Shown piece after piece: positions 52,304-60,719 of a stretch of DNA of 64,000 nt (positions are counted from its first letter, which is position 1; each line of letters opens with the position of its first letter). Location of the stretch: positions 310,001-374,000 of the forward strand of contig JACPYL010000010.1 in NCBI GenBank assembly GCA_016196065.1, in the 5' to 3' direction. This DNA is from Acidobacteriota bacterium. Its GTDB lineage: Bacteria; Acidobacteriota; Terriglobia; Terriglobales; Acidobacteriaceae. A model generated the notes under the pieces. That model searched no databases and was not told where the DNA came from. It saw nothing but the letters and a program-made list of their open reading frames with translations. The translations under genes were made by a program, and so were the position numbers.

Positions 52304-52608
52304 AGTGGCTCAGTTTTTGACCTAATCCAATCCCTTGCGGCCCGGCAGGACTGCACTTCAACCCAGTGCAGAGAGTCCCGGCGGGACAAATGACAATAGC
52401 CCGGCGTTTTCAACGCCGGGGTTAGGCCCGCGCGGTGGGACCTGCAGTCCCGGCGGGACGACTGATCTCGGGGATGCGTCCGGTGAGAAATTCAGTCGTG
52501 CCTCCGGCACTGGACTTCAGAAATGGCGCCTTTCCCGCCAGTAAACTGGCGGGCTATTTTCATTTGTCCCTTCGGGATGTTTTTTGTCAGCTTGAAAATT
52601 GAGCCACT
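52304..52608. mobile_element. MITE-like element, about 305 bases
   Basis: Ends are inverted repeats: AGTGGCTCA at 52304-52312 and its complement TGAGCCACT at 52600-52608, with weaker matching continuing inward (GTTTTTGA against ATTTTCAA). Inside are two identical palindromes GTCCCGGCGGGAC (52375-52387, 52447-52459) and two perfect 9-bp hairpins: CCCGGCGTT/AACGCCGGG (52400-52420) and CCCGCCAGT/ACTGGCGGG (52534-52553). A 10-base direct repeat AGAATTGTCA lies at 52295-52304 and 52614-52623, which may be a target duplication, although five bases separate the right end from it. It has no transposase gene. Confidence 0.6.
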
Positions 52609-52618
52609 ACTCCAGAAT

Positions 52619-52668
52619 TGTCATCTTCGCTTCGCTCAGGATGAAAATCAAAGATTCGCTCAGGATGA
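52619..52668. repeat. Copy of the TCATCCTGAGCG-type repeat
   Basis: TTCGCTTCGCTCAGGATGA at 52626-52644 and GATTCGCTCAGGATGA soon after repeat the right arm of the element at 23077-23156. It lies directly beside the MITE-like element, so this gap holds two repeat families. Confidence 0.6.
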
Positions 52669-52732
52669 TTGATCAAACAAGTTGGACGAGTGAGCGCAAT
52701 TCATTCCATCGCAGGCGATACACTAATTCTGA

Positions 52733-53341
52733 ATGGGGCAAGCTATCTTCGATTTCCTCCGCACCTTTATTGCTGACTACGGTTATTGGGCGGTGGCTTT
52801 GGCACTCCTTTGTGAGAACGCCGGCATTCCCGTGCCGGGCGAGACGACGCTCCTGCTTGCCAGTTTCTTAGCCTACTCGGAACACAAGCTCGACCTGGGT
52901 TGGATCATCGTAGTTGGCACCGTTGCCGCGGCGATCGGCGACAACCTGGGATACGCGATTGGCCACCATGGTGGGCGCCCGCTGCTCGAGCGCTACCGGC
53001 ACATCCTGCGGATACCCCAGTCCGCCATCGAGCGCGGCGAGAAGCTGTTCGCGCGCTGGGGTGCGTCCACTATTTTTTTTGCTCGATTCATCTTTGGTTT
53101 GCGTATCTTTGCGGGACCACTAGCAGGTGTTCTCCGTATGCCATGGCGGGCCTTTGTCCTGTTCAACCTCCTGGGAGCAGCCGTCTGGGTGACGGCGATT
53201 GCCACGGCAGGTTACCTTTTTGGCAAGCATTGGGACGAACTGGAGCACGTCCTCGGGCGCTTCAATATCGTTGTGGGAATTGCGGCGCTGATCCTGATAC
53301 CGGTTCTCTGGCGGAGGTACCATCGCGATTCGCAAAAATAA
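52733..53341 (+). CDS. DedA-family membrane protein
   Basis: 202 residues with four to five membrane helices. DedA/SNARE-associated (PF09335) marks: ENAGIPVPGETTLLLASFLA at the start, VVGTVAAAIGDNLGYAIGHH, the GAST-x-FFARFIFGLRIFAG segment with key Arg residues, and the C-terminal LNLLGAAVWVTAIATAGYLFG-like helix (read in pieces). DedA proteins are undecaprenyl- or phospholipid flippases important for envelope homeostasis. No strong ribosome site; start chosen by homology of length. Small PGPGW protein follows after 64 bases. Confidence 0.9.
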   Translation: MGQAIFDFLRTFIADYGYWAVALALLCENAGIPVPGETTLLLASFLAYSEHKLDLGWIIVVGTVAAAIGDNLGYAIGHHGGRPLLERYRHILRIPQSAIERGEKLFARWGASTIFFARFIFGLRIFAGPLAGVLRMPWRAFVLFNLLGAAVWVTAIATAGYLFGKHWDELEHVLGRFNIVVGIAALILIPVLWRRYHRDSQK

Positions 53342-53405
53342 TCGTTGAGACGGTATCTTCCGTTACTTTCTCAGGTCGTCCGCGCATCTATATGCTCAGA
53401 GAGCA

Positions 53406-53675
53406 ATGAATCGCGCGGTGAAAAAGGCGTTGGCGCTGGTTGCAGGCTGGGTGTTCATCATCCTCGGCGTGATTGGCCTGTTCTTGCCTTTTATGCAGGG
53501 CGTACTTTTCATCATTATCGGTTTGACGATACTGTCGAGTGAGTATGTCTGGGCGCATCACTTGCTCACCAAGGTACGGACTCGCTTCCCGCGAATTGCG
53601 GGCTTTTCCGATCGTGCCCAGAAGACGGCCACGGGATGGGTACGCCGGGTCTATCAGCCCGAGGAAACGCATTGA
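53406..53675 (+). CDS. Small PGPGW-family membrane protein
   Basis: 89 residues with two membrane helices close together (about 9-26 and 30-47, ALVAGWVFIILGVIGLFLPF and GVLFIIIGLTILSSEY) and a basic C-terminal tail. It resembles the PGPGW family of small membrane proteins, whose function is unknown. The stop codon overlaps the TTG start of the DUF58 gene (TTGA at 53672-53675), so the two are coupled. Confidence 0.75.
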   Translation: MNRAVKKALALVAGWVFIILGVIGLFLPFMQGVLFIIIGLTILSSEYVWAHHLLTKVRTRFPRIAGFSDRAQKTATGWVRRVYQPEETH

Positions 53676-55150
53676 CTGCCAAAGCCTTCACTGCCATGGG
53701 AACGATGAGCAAGGCTGAAGCGACCCTGTACTCGACCGTCCCGGCAGCGAAATACTCCAGCTTTGGACTTTCCCAGGTGTGGGTAAGATTTCTCGTTGCC
53801 ATTGTGGGTTTGATCCTGGCATTCGCCGCAGCTCTGTTTTCGACCGTCGCAGGCGAATCCGGCAACGTCTGGACGACGGTCATCCTCGCCTCCGCCGCGC
53901 TCTTGCTGGCCGTTATGGTGGGACTGACGACCGTGCCCTATCTGGCACGCCAGGTCGTCGCTGCCCGGGTCCGCGACGCGATGGATTACGAAGTAACCCG
54001 CGCCGGCATGGTCTACATCGGTATCACGCTGGTGATTGGGATCGCCGCGATCAACACTGGAAACAATCTTCTCTACATTGTGGTTGCGGCACTGTTATCT
54101 GCGATTCTGGTTTCCGGGGTTGCATCGGCGCTGGTGTTGCGCCATCTTGAACTCGACGTCCATCTTCCCGAGCATGTCTTTGCCGGTCGGCCATTGCTGG
54201 CTCGTTTGCTGCTTCGCAATATCAGTCGTTGGCTGCCATCATTTTCGATTCGTGTCGTGCCTTCCAAACGTAAGGCTGGGAAGCGTTGGCAGTGGGAAGC
54301 GTACACATTGGGCCTGCCTCGCAACCGGCCGGTGGAGAGTCAGTGGGTGCGCGTGCCGGATCGCCGTCTGCGGCGCGTGATCGAAAATCCCGGCAAACCA
54401 ATTCTTCAACAAACTGTCTATTTTCCGTTTCTCGCGGCGGGACAGGAATTGCGTGCCGACCTGGAAATGAATTTTCCTGCGCGTGGCTGTTATCGCGAGA
54501 AGGATTTCGGCCTCGCCACCCGGTTCCCATTTGCATTTCTATTGAAGACGCGCCGCGTGGCGCTGGCTCGGGAAGTGATCGTGTATCCAGCGGTCGAGCC
54601 TCCGCAGGAATTTTTCGATGTGCTGCCCATGGTGACCGGAGAACTGGCCGCTTTTGTGCGCGGTCGCGGAAACGATCTTTACCGTATTCGCGAGTACCTG
54701 CCGGAAGATTCCGCGCGTCACGTCGATTGGAAAGCGACCGCCCGCACCGGCACTCTGAAGGTGCGCGAGTTCAGCCGTGAAGACGAACGCAAACTGCGCA
54801 TCGTGTTTGACAATCCCCAGCCGGGTGTTCTGGAAACTGCTCAATACGAGCGCGCCGTCCATTTAGCGGCTTCGCTCGGATGGCATTTCCACCACGAGGA
54901 CGTTGAGATTTCCTACGTGGCAGCTGGGCTGGAGCCAACCACGGACGTATTTGCCTTCCTGCGCCATCTGGCCCTCGTTGAGCCCCAGGAAGCGACCTCG
55001 GTTTTTGAGCGTCTCCGGGCCAGTAATGACTACCACGTGATCATCACCTCGCGCGATCGCTCGCAGGTGCCCTCCAGCCTCCTAAACCGGGCTTATGTCG
55101 TCACAATCGGCACTGGAGCGCACCAGGCTGCAGCCACAAGCCAAGCTTAG
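53672..55150 (+). CDS. DUF58-domain membrane protein
   Basis: 492 residues from the TTG at 53672, chosen because GAGG lies seven bases upstream and the codon overlaps the preceding stop (TTGA); ATGs further in (53696, 53705) are alternatives. Four membrane helices in two hairpins (about 35-55, 60-78, 105-145) precede a large soluble part with the DUF58 motif: DLYRIREYLPEDSARHVDWK followed by ATARTGTLKVREF. DUF58 proteins usually sit next to MoxR ATPases and transglutaminase-like proteins and act in envelope assembly; those partners are not here. The conserved DWKATA core is intact. Confidence 0.88.
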   Translation: MTAKAFTAMGTMSKAEATLYSTVPAAKYSSFGLSQVWVRFLVAIVGLILAFAAALFSTVAGESGNVWTTVILASAALLLAVMVGLTTVPYLARQVVAARVRDAMDYEVTRAGMVYIGITLVIGIAAINTGNNLLYIVVAALLSAILVSGVASALVLRHLELDVHLPEHVFAGRPLLARLLLRNISRWLPSFSIRVVPSKRKAGKRWQWEAYTLGLPRNRPVESQWVRVPDRRLRRVIENPGKPILQQTVYFPFLAAGQELRADLEMNFPARGCYREKDFGLATRFPFAFLLKTRRVALAREVIVYPAVEPPQEFFDVLPMVTGELAAFVRGRGNDLYRIREYLPEDSARHVDWKATARTGTLKVREFSREDERKLRIVFDNPQPGVLETAQYERAVHLAASLGWHFHHEDVEISYVAAGLEPTTDVFAFLRHLALVEPQEATSVFERLRASNDYHVIITSRDRSQVPSSLLNRAYVVTIGTGAHQAAATSQA

Positions 55151-55318
55151 ATCCCAGCGCCAGCGCCTCGACAAAGCCCCTTTTGACCTTTAGCCGCGCC
55201 GTCAAGGTAATGGTTACCAAGGTTACCTCGGTAGATTGACCATTGCTCCGGACCTGCTTAAGGTAGAGGGAAGGGATGCAACTGATTAGCCGGTGGCTGC
55301 GTTTCCCCACACGAGCCC

Positions 55319-56203
55319 ATGAAACTGTACAGCCAGATCGGGACCTATCTTTGGTGCGCACAGCCCCTGCTGCAGGGCGCTGTCGCGGTCGTGATGTGGC
55401 GCCGCAAGATGCATAAAGTGTTTCCGGTCTTCTTCACTTACCTCATTGCTCAGATCGCAATCTTCTCCGTTACGTTTCCAATACGCAGTGCTGATCACTA
55501 TGAATTGTATTTCTACGTCTACTGGACCGGCGCGGCGATCAGCGCACTGCTCAGCTTTCGGGTGATTCACGAAGTCTTCCTCGACGTCTTCCGTCCTTAT
55601 GACATGCTGAAGGACTTGGGGACCGTGTTATTCAAATGGACCGGACTAGTCATGTTGCTGGTTTCGGTGGTCGTGGCTTTTTCCAACTCGTCCCACGGCG
55701 ATCCTCTCTCGCAAGCGGTAACCCTGCTTCAACGATCCGTACGAATGGTGCAGTGTGGATTGATCCTGTTCCTGCTCCTCTTTGCGCAGTTTCTGGGAGT
55801 ATCGAAAAAGCAGCAAAGCTTCGGTATCGCGCTTGGATTTGGTTTGCTCGCATCGGTTGAACTCATTCTCCTCGCTCTATATGCGGGAGGCTATCTGCAC
55901 CAACAGCCGATGAACCTGATCAATGGACTAATGTTCGACCTAGCGATCGTGATCTGGATGGCATACGCAGTCGCCCGAAGTTCTGTCCGTGACGGAACCA
56001 GCAATCATCTTCAGACGCAACGCTGGGAACGCAGCCTGGCGGACATACAGACCGCAGCAGCGCCTAACGCCGCAGCTTCGGATTCGTCGTTGATTCCGAT
56101 GTTTGAAGGTATGGTCGAACGGGCATTCTCTCGTGGATCAGCGCCCGGCTCGATTGAGGAAAAAGCGGAGGCCGCCAAGGCCGGTTCCTCAAACCGCAGC
56201 TGA
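55319..56203 (+). CDS. Conserved multi-pass membrane protein, unknown
   Basis: 294 residues with seven hydrophobic helices between residues 5 and 220 (for example VFPVFFTYLIAQIAIFSVTF, WTGLVMLLVSVVVAF, GLILFLLLFAQFLG) and an Ala/Glu-rich cytosolic C-terminus. A YELYFYVYWTGAAISALL segment and short polar loops are notable. I recognise no characterised family; similar unnamed proteins occur in Acidobacteriota as I remember them. A palindromic stretch (GGTAATGGTTACC, 55206-55218) lies upstream. Confidence 0.7.
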   Translation: MKLYSQIGTYLWCAQPLLQGAVAVVMWRRKMHKVFPVFFTYLIAQIAIFSVTFPIRSADHYELYFYVYWTGAAISALLSFRVIHEVFLDVFRPYDMLKDLGTVLFKWTGLVMLLVSVVVAFSNSSHGDPLSQAVTLLQRSVRMVQCGLILFLLLFAQFLGVSKKQQSFGIALGFGLLASVELILLALYAGGYLHQQPMNLINGLMFDLAIVIWMAYAVARSSVRDGTSNHLQTQRWERSLADIQTAAAPNAAASDSSLIPMFEGMVERAFSRGSAPGSIEEKAEAAKAGSSNRS

Positions 56204-56457
56204 CCACTTCTCTCCTGGTGGACGAGTATTCCTGAAAAACCCTGTCAAGAGCAATCTTGGAGGCCCAATCGGGCTTCTTCCGGAAAGCCGCTGAAACAAT
56301 CAACAATTACATTAAGTAAACGTCAGTAAAAGCATGTTTTTGTGACGACTAAATCGCTTTAGTTTTGGACGCTCAGCATCCCCGCCAACACTCTGTAGGG
56401 ATCGATATCTGTCGATCCGCGGATAAACGTCAAAGAATCTGAACATTAGACGTGGTG
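56204..56457. other. Intergenic region before the small peptide gene
   Basis: AT-rich near 56300-56350, with a weak hairpin around 56262-56276 (GCCC-AATC-GGGC) that may end the membrane-protein transcript. No coding frame or RNA is recognised. Confidence 0.35.
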
Positions 56458-56463
56458 TATAAT
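56458..56463 (+). promoter_or_regulatory. Perfect -10 box TATAAT before small peptide gene
   Basis: TATAAT is 69 bases before the ATG at 56532. The -35 region is poor (GAATCT at 17 bases). The predicted leader holds a small hairpin (GCCTC-GTTTTT-GAGGC). The combination of -10 box, ribosome site, ORF and terminator gives a complete small transcription unit. Confidence 0.5.
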
Positions 56464-56531
56464 CCGCGGCGCGTGGAGAACTGCCTCGTTTTTGAGGCTA
56501 TTTTCTATGTGGACCCTAAGGAGAAAGACAA

Positions 56532-56705
56532 ATGAAACGTTCGCTAAGGGCGTTGATTCTGCTGGTAGGTCTGGCAGGAACATACGTATTAGCCGCCGTC
56601 CCCAGAGTTCCCGCTCCGGACGGTGGACCAATCCCAGTATGCCCACCCAAGAAGGGGTGGAATTGCGATCCCTTGCAACCACACCTTCCTACAAACACGC
56701 GCTAA
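56532..56705 (+). CDS. 57-residue secreted peptide
   Basis: ATG with AAGGAG nine bases upstream; 57 codons, stop TAA at 56703-56705. The first 22 residues are a classic signal peptide (KRSLRALILLVGLAGTYVLA), with cleavage near AA-VP. The mature part is about 35 residues, Pro-rich and basic, with two cysteines in PVCPPKKGWNCDP, which could form a small disulphide loop. It has its own -10 box and a strong terminator, so it is probably expressed alone. Function is unknown; options include a secreted signal, toxin or structural peptide. Confidence 0.75.
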   Translation: MKRSLRALILLVGLAGTYVLAAVPRVPAPDGGPIPVCPPKKGWNCDPLQPHLPTNTR

Positions 56706-56773
56706 CGGACAAGGTCACTAAAGTAACCTTGAGTAACCGTACCGCATAGCACGCAACAAGCACGCAATCTTTC

Positions 56774-56803
56774 GGGCTAGCCAAATGGCTAGCCCATATT
56801 TTT
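56774..56803 (+). terminator. Rho-independent terminator of the small peptide gene
   Basis: GGGCTAGCC (56774-56782) pairs perfectly with GGCTAGCCC (56787-56795) over an AAAT loop, then ATATTTTT. It lies 68 bases after the peptide stop codon and may also serve the motB gene on the other strand. Confidence 0.88.
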
Positions 56804-56822
56804 GTCCGAAAAATTCTCTCCC

Positions 56823-57650
56823 TCACGGTTTGCCTTCGGGACTCTTTTCCGAAGGCTTCGCTTCCGCCTCCGACTTCGCCGCGTTCTCAGGGGACAGCTC
56901 GCCTTTCTTTGCCTCCTGAGCCTTCGCAGGCCCATCACCGGCCAGATATTGCACAATGATGGACACCCTGCGGTTCGAGGCTTCCAGCGGATCCTTACGA
57001 TTGCGTAACCTCTGATCGGCGAAGCCTCGCACCTGTGCCACCTGGTCGGAACGTAATCCGGATTGCTGCATCAACCGTCGAGCCGCGTTGGCGCGGTCGG
57101 CAGACAATTCCCAATTGCTGTAGCTGCCCCTCGCTCCGTACGGCTTGGCATCGGTGTGTCCTTCAATCGATAAATGATTGGGGACTTCGCCCAGTTGTAC
57201 GGCCAGCATTCCCAGAATTTCTTGTCCATTCGGTTTTAGGTTTGGACTGCCGCTATCGAAAAATGTTCCTTTGTCGGATTCGAGTAGTTCGATGCGTAGC
57301 CCTTCCGCCGTAATCGTCATCTCGATATTTTTATTTAACTTCTGCATGTCGATCATGCTCTCGATTTTCTTCTCCAGATGTTTCTTGAGGTCGGCCATGT
57401 CCTCTTTTTTGAGCAGGACGCTTTCTCCGGTGCCAACCTGATTGGTCCCGATTTTCGTGGCGGTGCCGGAGGGATCCTTGAAGTATCCTGCGACGGCTTC
57501 CCGCACGGGCTTGTTGGTATTGAGCAGCCAGAGAACGATGAACAAGGCCATCATCGCAGTGACAAAATCCGCGTAGGCCACTTTCCAGGCACCGCCATGA
57601 TGTCCGCCGTGGCTGATCTTTTTCTTGATGATGATGGGCGGTGTCGGCAT
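56823..57650 (-). CDS. motB: Flagellar stator protein MotB
   Basis: 275 residues. One membrane helix near the N-terminus carries the proton-binding Asp, D28, in WKVAYADFVTAMMALFIVLW; mutation of this residue stops rotation in other bacteria. The periplasmic OmpA/MotB peptidoglycan-binding domain (about 120-240) has GHTDAKPYG, NWELSADRANAARR and SNRRVSIIVQY. The C-terminal tail is Lys/Glu/Pro-rich. With MotA it forms the torque-generating channel. It follows motA after five bases in one operon. No flagellar filament genes are in the window, so an ion-driven role outside flagella cannot be excluded. Confidence 0.93.
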   Translation of the reverse strand: MPTPPIIIKKKISHGGHHGGAWKVAYADFVTAMMALFIVLWLLNTNKPVREAVAGYFKDPSGTATKIGTNQVGTGESVLLKKEDMADLKKHLEKKIESMIDMQKLNKNIEMTITAEGLRIELLESDKGTFFDSGSPNLKPNGQEILGMLAVQLGEVPNHLSIEGHTDAKPYGARGSYSNWELSADRANAARRLMQQSGLRSDQVAQVRGFADQRLRNRKDPLEASNRRVSIIVQYLAGDGPAKAQEAKKGELSPENAAKSEAEAKPSEKSPEGKP

Positions 57651-57655
57651 GGAGA

Positions 57656-58561
57656 CTATCCGGCAGAAGCCGCGGCTGCAGCTTCGGGAGCCGCCGCGCT
57701 TGCCCCGGCCTTAAGAGCACGGCACGCGTCTTCGACAGTCTTGAATGACGGCCGCACGTGCACCGGCACCGCCCGTCGTCCTATCTCTACTGCCAACACG
57801 GGAGCGATCCCCTTCAAGAAGGCGATGACGGCGGCTCGCAACACGTTGAGGAACGCGCGTTCCTCGTCGGCGCTCTTGCTCATGCGTTGGGCGATCGGTC
57901 CGAACAACCCGTAGCACAGCAAGATTCCCAGGAATGTTCCCACCAGTGCTGCAGCGACTTTGTGGCCGATTTCTTCCGGCGGCCCGCCCAATGCTCCCAT
58001 GGTGATGACGACACCCAGCACGGCGGCGACGATGCCGAGTCCGGGAAGAGCATCCGCCATGGTGTTGAGCGCGGCAGGAGCAAGCGTCCCTTCATGATGA
58101 TGGATGTCGAGATCGCCTTCCAGCATCTGATCGAGATCGAAGGCCTCAATGCCGCCGCTGATCGCCATGCGCATGGTGTCGCACAGGAAATTCGTTGCGT
58201 GGTGATCTTTCACGAATCCCGCGTACTTCGACAGCAACGGACTTTTGCCCGGATCTTCTACGTCACCTTCGAGCGCAACCAATCCTTCTTTGCGAGCCTT
58301 ATTCAACAATTCGAAGATCATCGTCAAAAGCTCGGTATAGCGTTTGCTGGTGTAAGCCGAGGATCCGAACACTCCCATCACACCGCTAACAATTTCTTTC
58401 AGGATATTCAGCGGATTCGCGATCAAGACTGTACCCGCGGCGGCTCCGCCGATGATGACCAATTCCGCCGGCTGCAGGAGCACTTTCAGATTGCCGTGCT
58501 CCATCAGATAGCCAGCGACAATGCAACCGAAGACGACGACGATCCCAATGATTGCAAACAT
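57656..58561 (-). CDS. motA: Flagellar stator protein MotA
   Basis: 301 residues from the ATG at 58561, with a GGAT-type ribosome site; the in-frame extension to 58624 overlaps the upstream gene. Four membrane helices: first MFAIIGIVVVFGCIVAGYLM, second near PAELVIIGGAAAGTVL, then the pair around MADALPGLGIVAAVLGVVIT and VAAALVGTFLGILLCYGLFG that lines the proton channel. The cytosolic loop (about 60-150) and C-terminal basic region contact the rotor FliG. Typical length. The degenerate GGDEF gene lies seven bases upstream. Confidence 0.94.
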   Translation of the reverse strand: MFAIIGIVVVFGCIVAGYLMEHGNLKVLLQPAELVIIGGAAAGTVLIANPLNILKEIVSGVMGVFGSSAYTSKRYTELLTMIFELLNKARKEGLVALEGDVEDPGKSPLLSKYAGFVKDHHATNFLCDTMRMAISGGIEAFDLDQMLEGDLDIHHHEGTLAPAALNTMADALPGLGIVAAVLGVVITMGALGGPPEEIGHKVAAALVGTFLGILLCYGLFGPIAQRMSKSADEERAFLNVLRAAVIAFLKGIAPVLAVEIGRRAVPVHVRPSFKTVEDACRALKAGASAAAPEAAAAASAG

Positions 58562-58568
58562 AGAAACT

Positions 58569-59492
58569 TTATCCTTGCGATGCGGCGGATCCCGCCTCGC
58601 CACTCGCGCTTGCGTCAGCCGCATTCTCGTTTGTGTGGATGGGTTTCATGCGGCCCAAAAGCTCTTCCAGCTTGTCGCCCGGGCTGGCGATGATCCACTC
58701 CACCTCCGCCTGCAATCGAAAGCGGTCGCCCCACCACGAGATTTCCGACTGCGCGATCTGTTGCGAAATCACTTCTGCGATCGCTGTGATTTTGACCGGA
58801 CTCCCGGTATGCAGCATCGCCAGAAATTCGTCATCCCCCCAGCGTCCAAGAAAGTCTTCCGCCCGCAGACTGTGCCGTATGGTTTGCACCGAAGTGCGCA
58901 GGAATACCGCGACAGAGTCGACGCCGTAATGCGGCGAGAGTTCTTTCAGCCCTAGTATCCGGATACGCAACAGGCTCAGTCCGGCGCGCGTCTCCTCCAA
59001 CTCGACCAAGCTCTCCGCTAGGACGGCTTTGGTCATGCGTCGCGTCGAAACTCCCGTGAGCGGATCGAGGCATCCGCACATCAGAGCTGTGTTGGTTTCT
59101 GCCATCGATGCCGAGGTAGCCTCTTCGAATGCGATTGCGACACCCATCACCAGACCGTCTTCGTCGATCAAAGGCAAGGTGCGTATCAGAACGGCCAGCC
59201 GGTGGCCTTGTTTGTGCAACGTGAAGACACGGCTATGAACTGCCCGTCCCTCCCGAAGGGTCGTAGTAATCGAACAATCATCTCCCGCCAGGACCCGGCC
59301 CTCAGGATCGAAATGAGGGAGGGAATCTGCACAGACTTGTCCTACGACTTCATGGGCCAAGTGTCCCGTGAGTCGTTCCGCGCCGCGATTCCAGAAGCGG
59401 ACGTGCTGGTCCCGGTCGAGGACGTAGACGCCGATCGGCAAGTTCTCGAGCACCGAGCGATAGAGTGCCGGGTCTTCAAAGAAAGGGGACAT
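58569..59492 (-). CDS. PAS-GGDEF protein with degenerate active site
   Basis: 307 residues, cytosolic. A PAS sensor domain (about 8-125: LENLPIGVYVLDRDQHVRFW, LTGHLAHEVVGQ) is followed by a GGDEF-type domain starting DPLTGVSTRR. The signature reads WGDDEF (G219-D220-D221-E222-F223), replacing the second Gly. The earlier D-x-D-x-F-K and N-D metal and GTP-binding residues are also missing: the strand is RIRILGLKEL followed by SPHYG. It therefore probably does not make c-di-GMP but may bind a nucleotide or a partner. Its gene ends seven bases before motA, pointing to a regulatory role at the stator. Confidence 0.88.
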   Translation of the reverse strand: MSPFFEDPALYRSVLENLPIGVYVLDRDQHVRFWNRGAERLTGHLAHEVVGQVCADSLPHFDPEGRVLAGDDCSITTTLREGRAVHSRVFTLHKQGHRLAVLIRTLPLIDEDGLVMGVAIAFEEATSASMAETNTALMCGCLDPLTGVSTRRMTKAVLAESLVELEETRAGLSLLRIRILGLKELSPHYGVDSVAVFLRTSVQTIRHSLRAEDFLGRWGDDEFLAMLHTGSPVKITAIAEVISQQIAQSEISWWGDRFRLQAEVEWIIASPGDKLEELLGRMKPIHTNENAADASASGEAGSAASQG

Positions 59493-59599
59493 GTTGGGCC
59501 ATACAGGTTATCGGCGGGAGCGGAAGGGAACTTCAGGAGAGCGGGTCGCGGGCCGCAGGCCACTGGCACAGGCTCGGGTTTCCTCTGACCCGACACCTG

Positions 59600-59620
59600 T
59601 GACCTATGACCTATGACCTT
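59600..59620. repeat. TGACCTA tandem repeat, 7-base period
   Basis: TGACCTA occurs at 59600 and 59607, followed by TGACCTT at 59614, with a TGACCC variant at 59586. Same hexamer as the looser array at 40181-40252. Confidence 0.65.
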
Positions 59621-59625
59621 CCTTC

Positions 59626-60669
59626 CTAACTCGCTTCCGTCGGCGTGATCGACAGATTGATTTTTTCGGTATAGCGAATCACCGTTAGCGTGCAACGCGC
59701 TCCCACTTGGGCATCCGTCAGCAGACGGTGCAGATCGTCCACGCCAGCGACGGGCTTGTCGTCGAGCGCCACGATCACGTCGCCTTCGCGCAAGCCGGCA
59801 TTGCGCGCCGGACTGCGCTCTTCCACTCCCGCGACTACCACGCCACTTTCCTTGGGCAGGTTATAGAAGCGCACCACGCGCCGATGGAGCGGGACTGTTT
59901 GTGCCGACACACCGATCCAACTGCGCCGGATCCGTCCATCGCGGAGCAATCGGCTGGCGACAAATTTTGCGGTGTTGATCCCGATCGCAAAGCAGATTCC
60001 TTGCGCCGGCAAAATCGTCGCTGTATTGACGCCGATCACGGCCCCGGCAGAATTGACGAGCGGTCCGCCCGAATTCCCCGGATTCAACGCTGCATCGGTT
60101 TGGATGACATCTTCGATCAGCCGTCCTGAATAGGCTCGCAACGATCGCCCTAACGCGCTAACGACCCCGGCGGTTACCGTCGACTGGAATCCGTAGGGAT
60201 TGCCGATCGCGATCGCCATCTGTCCTGGCCGCAGTTGTTGCGAGTCGCCCAGTTCTGCTGCCTGCAAACCGGGAGCATCAATCCGGATCACCGCCAGGTC
60301 GCTGGCAGGATCGTCACCGACGATGTGAGCCGGTGCTCTGCGGCCGTCCGTCAGAGTGACGTCGATCCGGGTCGCGTCGTGGACGACATGGCTGTTCGTG
60401 AGAATCAATCCATCGGGGGTAAACACAAATCCTGATCCGCCACCACGCCGGTCGCGCGGCTCGCCCGAGCGGGTCTTTCCCGCAGTATGGACCGCGACAT
60501 TCACTACCGACGGGCCGATCTTTTCCACCGCCGTCATCACCGCACGGGAATAAGCATCAAGCAGAGCGGAGTCACCGAAATCCTGATGGCGCGTACTGTC
60601 ATCAGGTAATTCACCATTGCGGATTTCCGAGGTCGAGAGGACGTCTGCAGAAAAACGATCAACGCGCAT
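59626..60669 (-). CDS. S1C trypsin-like serine protease with PDZ domain
   Basis: 347 residues. Catalytic triad of the DegP/HtrA class: His in LTNSHVVHDA, Asp in SDLAVIRI, Ser in NPGNSGGPLV. One C-terminal PDZ domain (about 255-340: ERSPARNAGLREGDVIVALD). Unlike DegP or DegS there is no signal peptide and no membrane helix, so the protease appears cytosolic unless the true start is further upstream. It cannot act as a standard periplasmic chaperone-protease as annotated. It lies 50 bases downstream of the DUF72 gene on the same strand. Confidence 0.88.
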   Translation of the reverse strand: MRVDRFSADVLSTSEIRNGELPDDSTRHQDFGDSALLDAYSRAVMTAVEKIGPSVVNVAVHTAGKTRSGEPRDRRGGGSGFVFTPDGLILTNSHVVHDATRIDVTLTDGRRAPAHIVGDDPASDLAVIRIDAPGLQAAELGDSQQLRPGQMAIAIGNPYGFQSTVTAGVVSALGRSLRAYSGRLIEDVIQTDAALNPGNSGGPLVNSAGAVIGVNTATILPAQGICFAIGINTAKFVASRLLRDGRIRRSWIGVSAQTVPLHRRVVRFYNLPKESGVVVAGVEERSPARNAGLREGDVIVALDDKPVAGVDDLHRLLTDAQVGARCTLTVIRYTEKINLSITPTEAS

Positions 60670-60719
60670 GCAAAATAGATGTCAATCCGCGGGCTTCGGA
60701 TTCACGGGACACCAGAGGG

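Noticed and set aside
57758-58693. 311-codon plus-strand frame opposite motA
   Set aside because: His/Gln-rich shadow of motA, no ribosome site.
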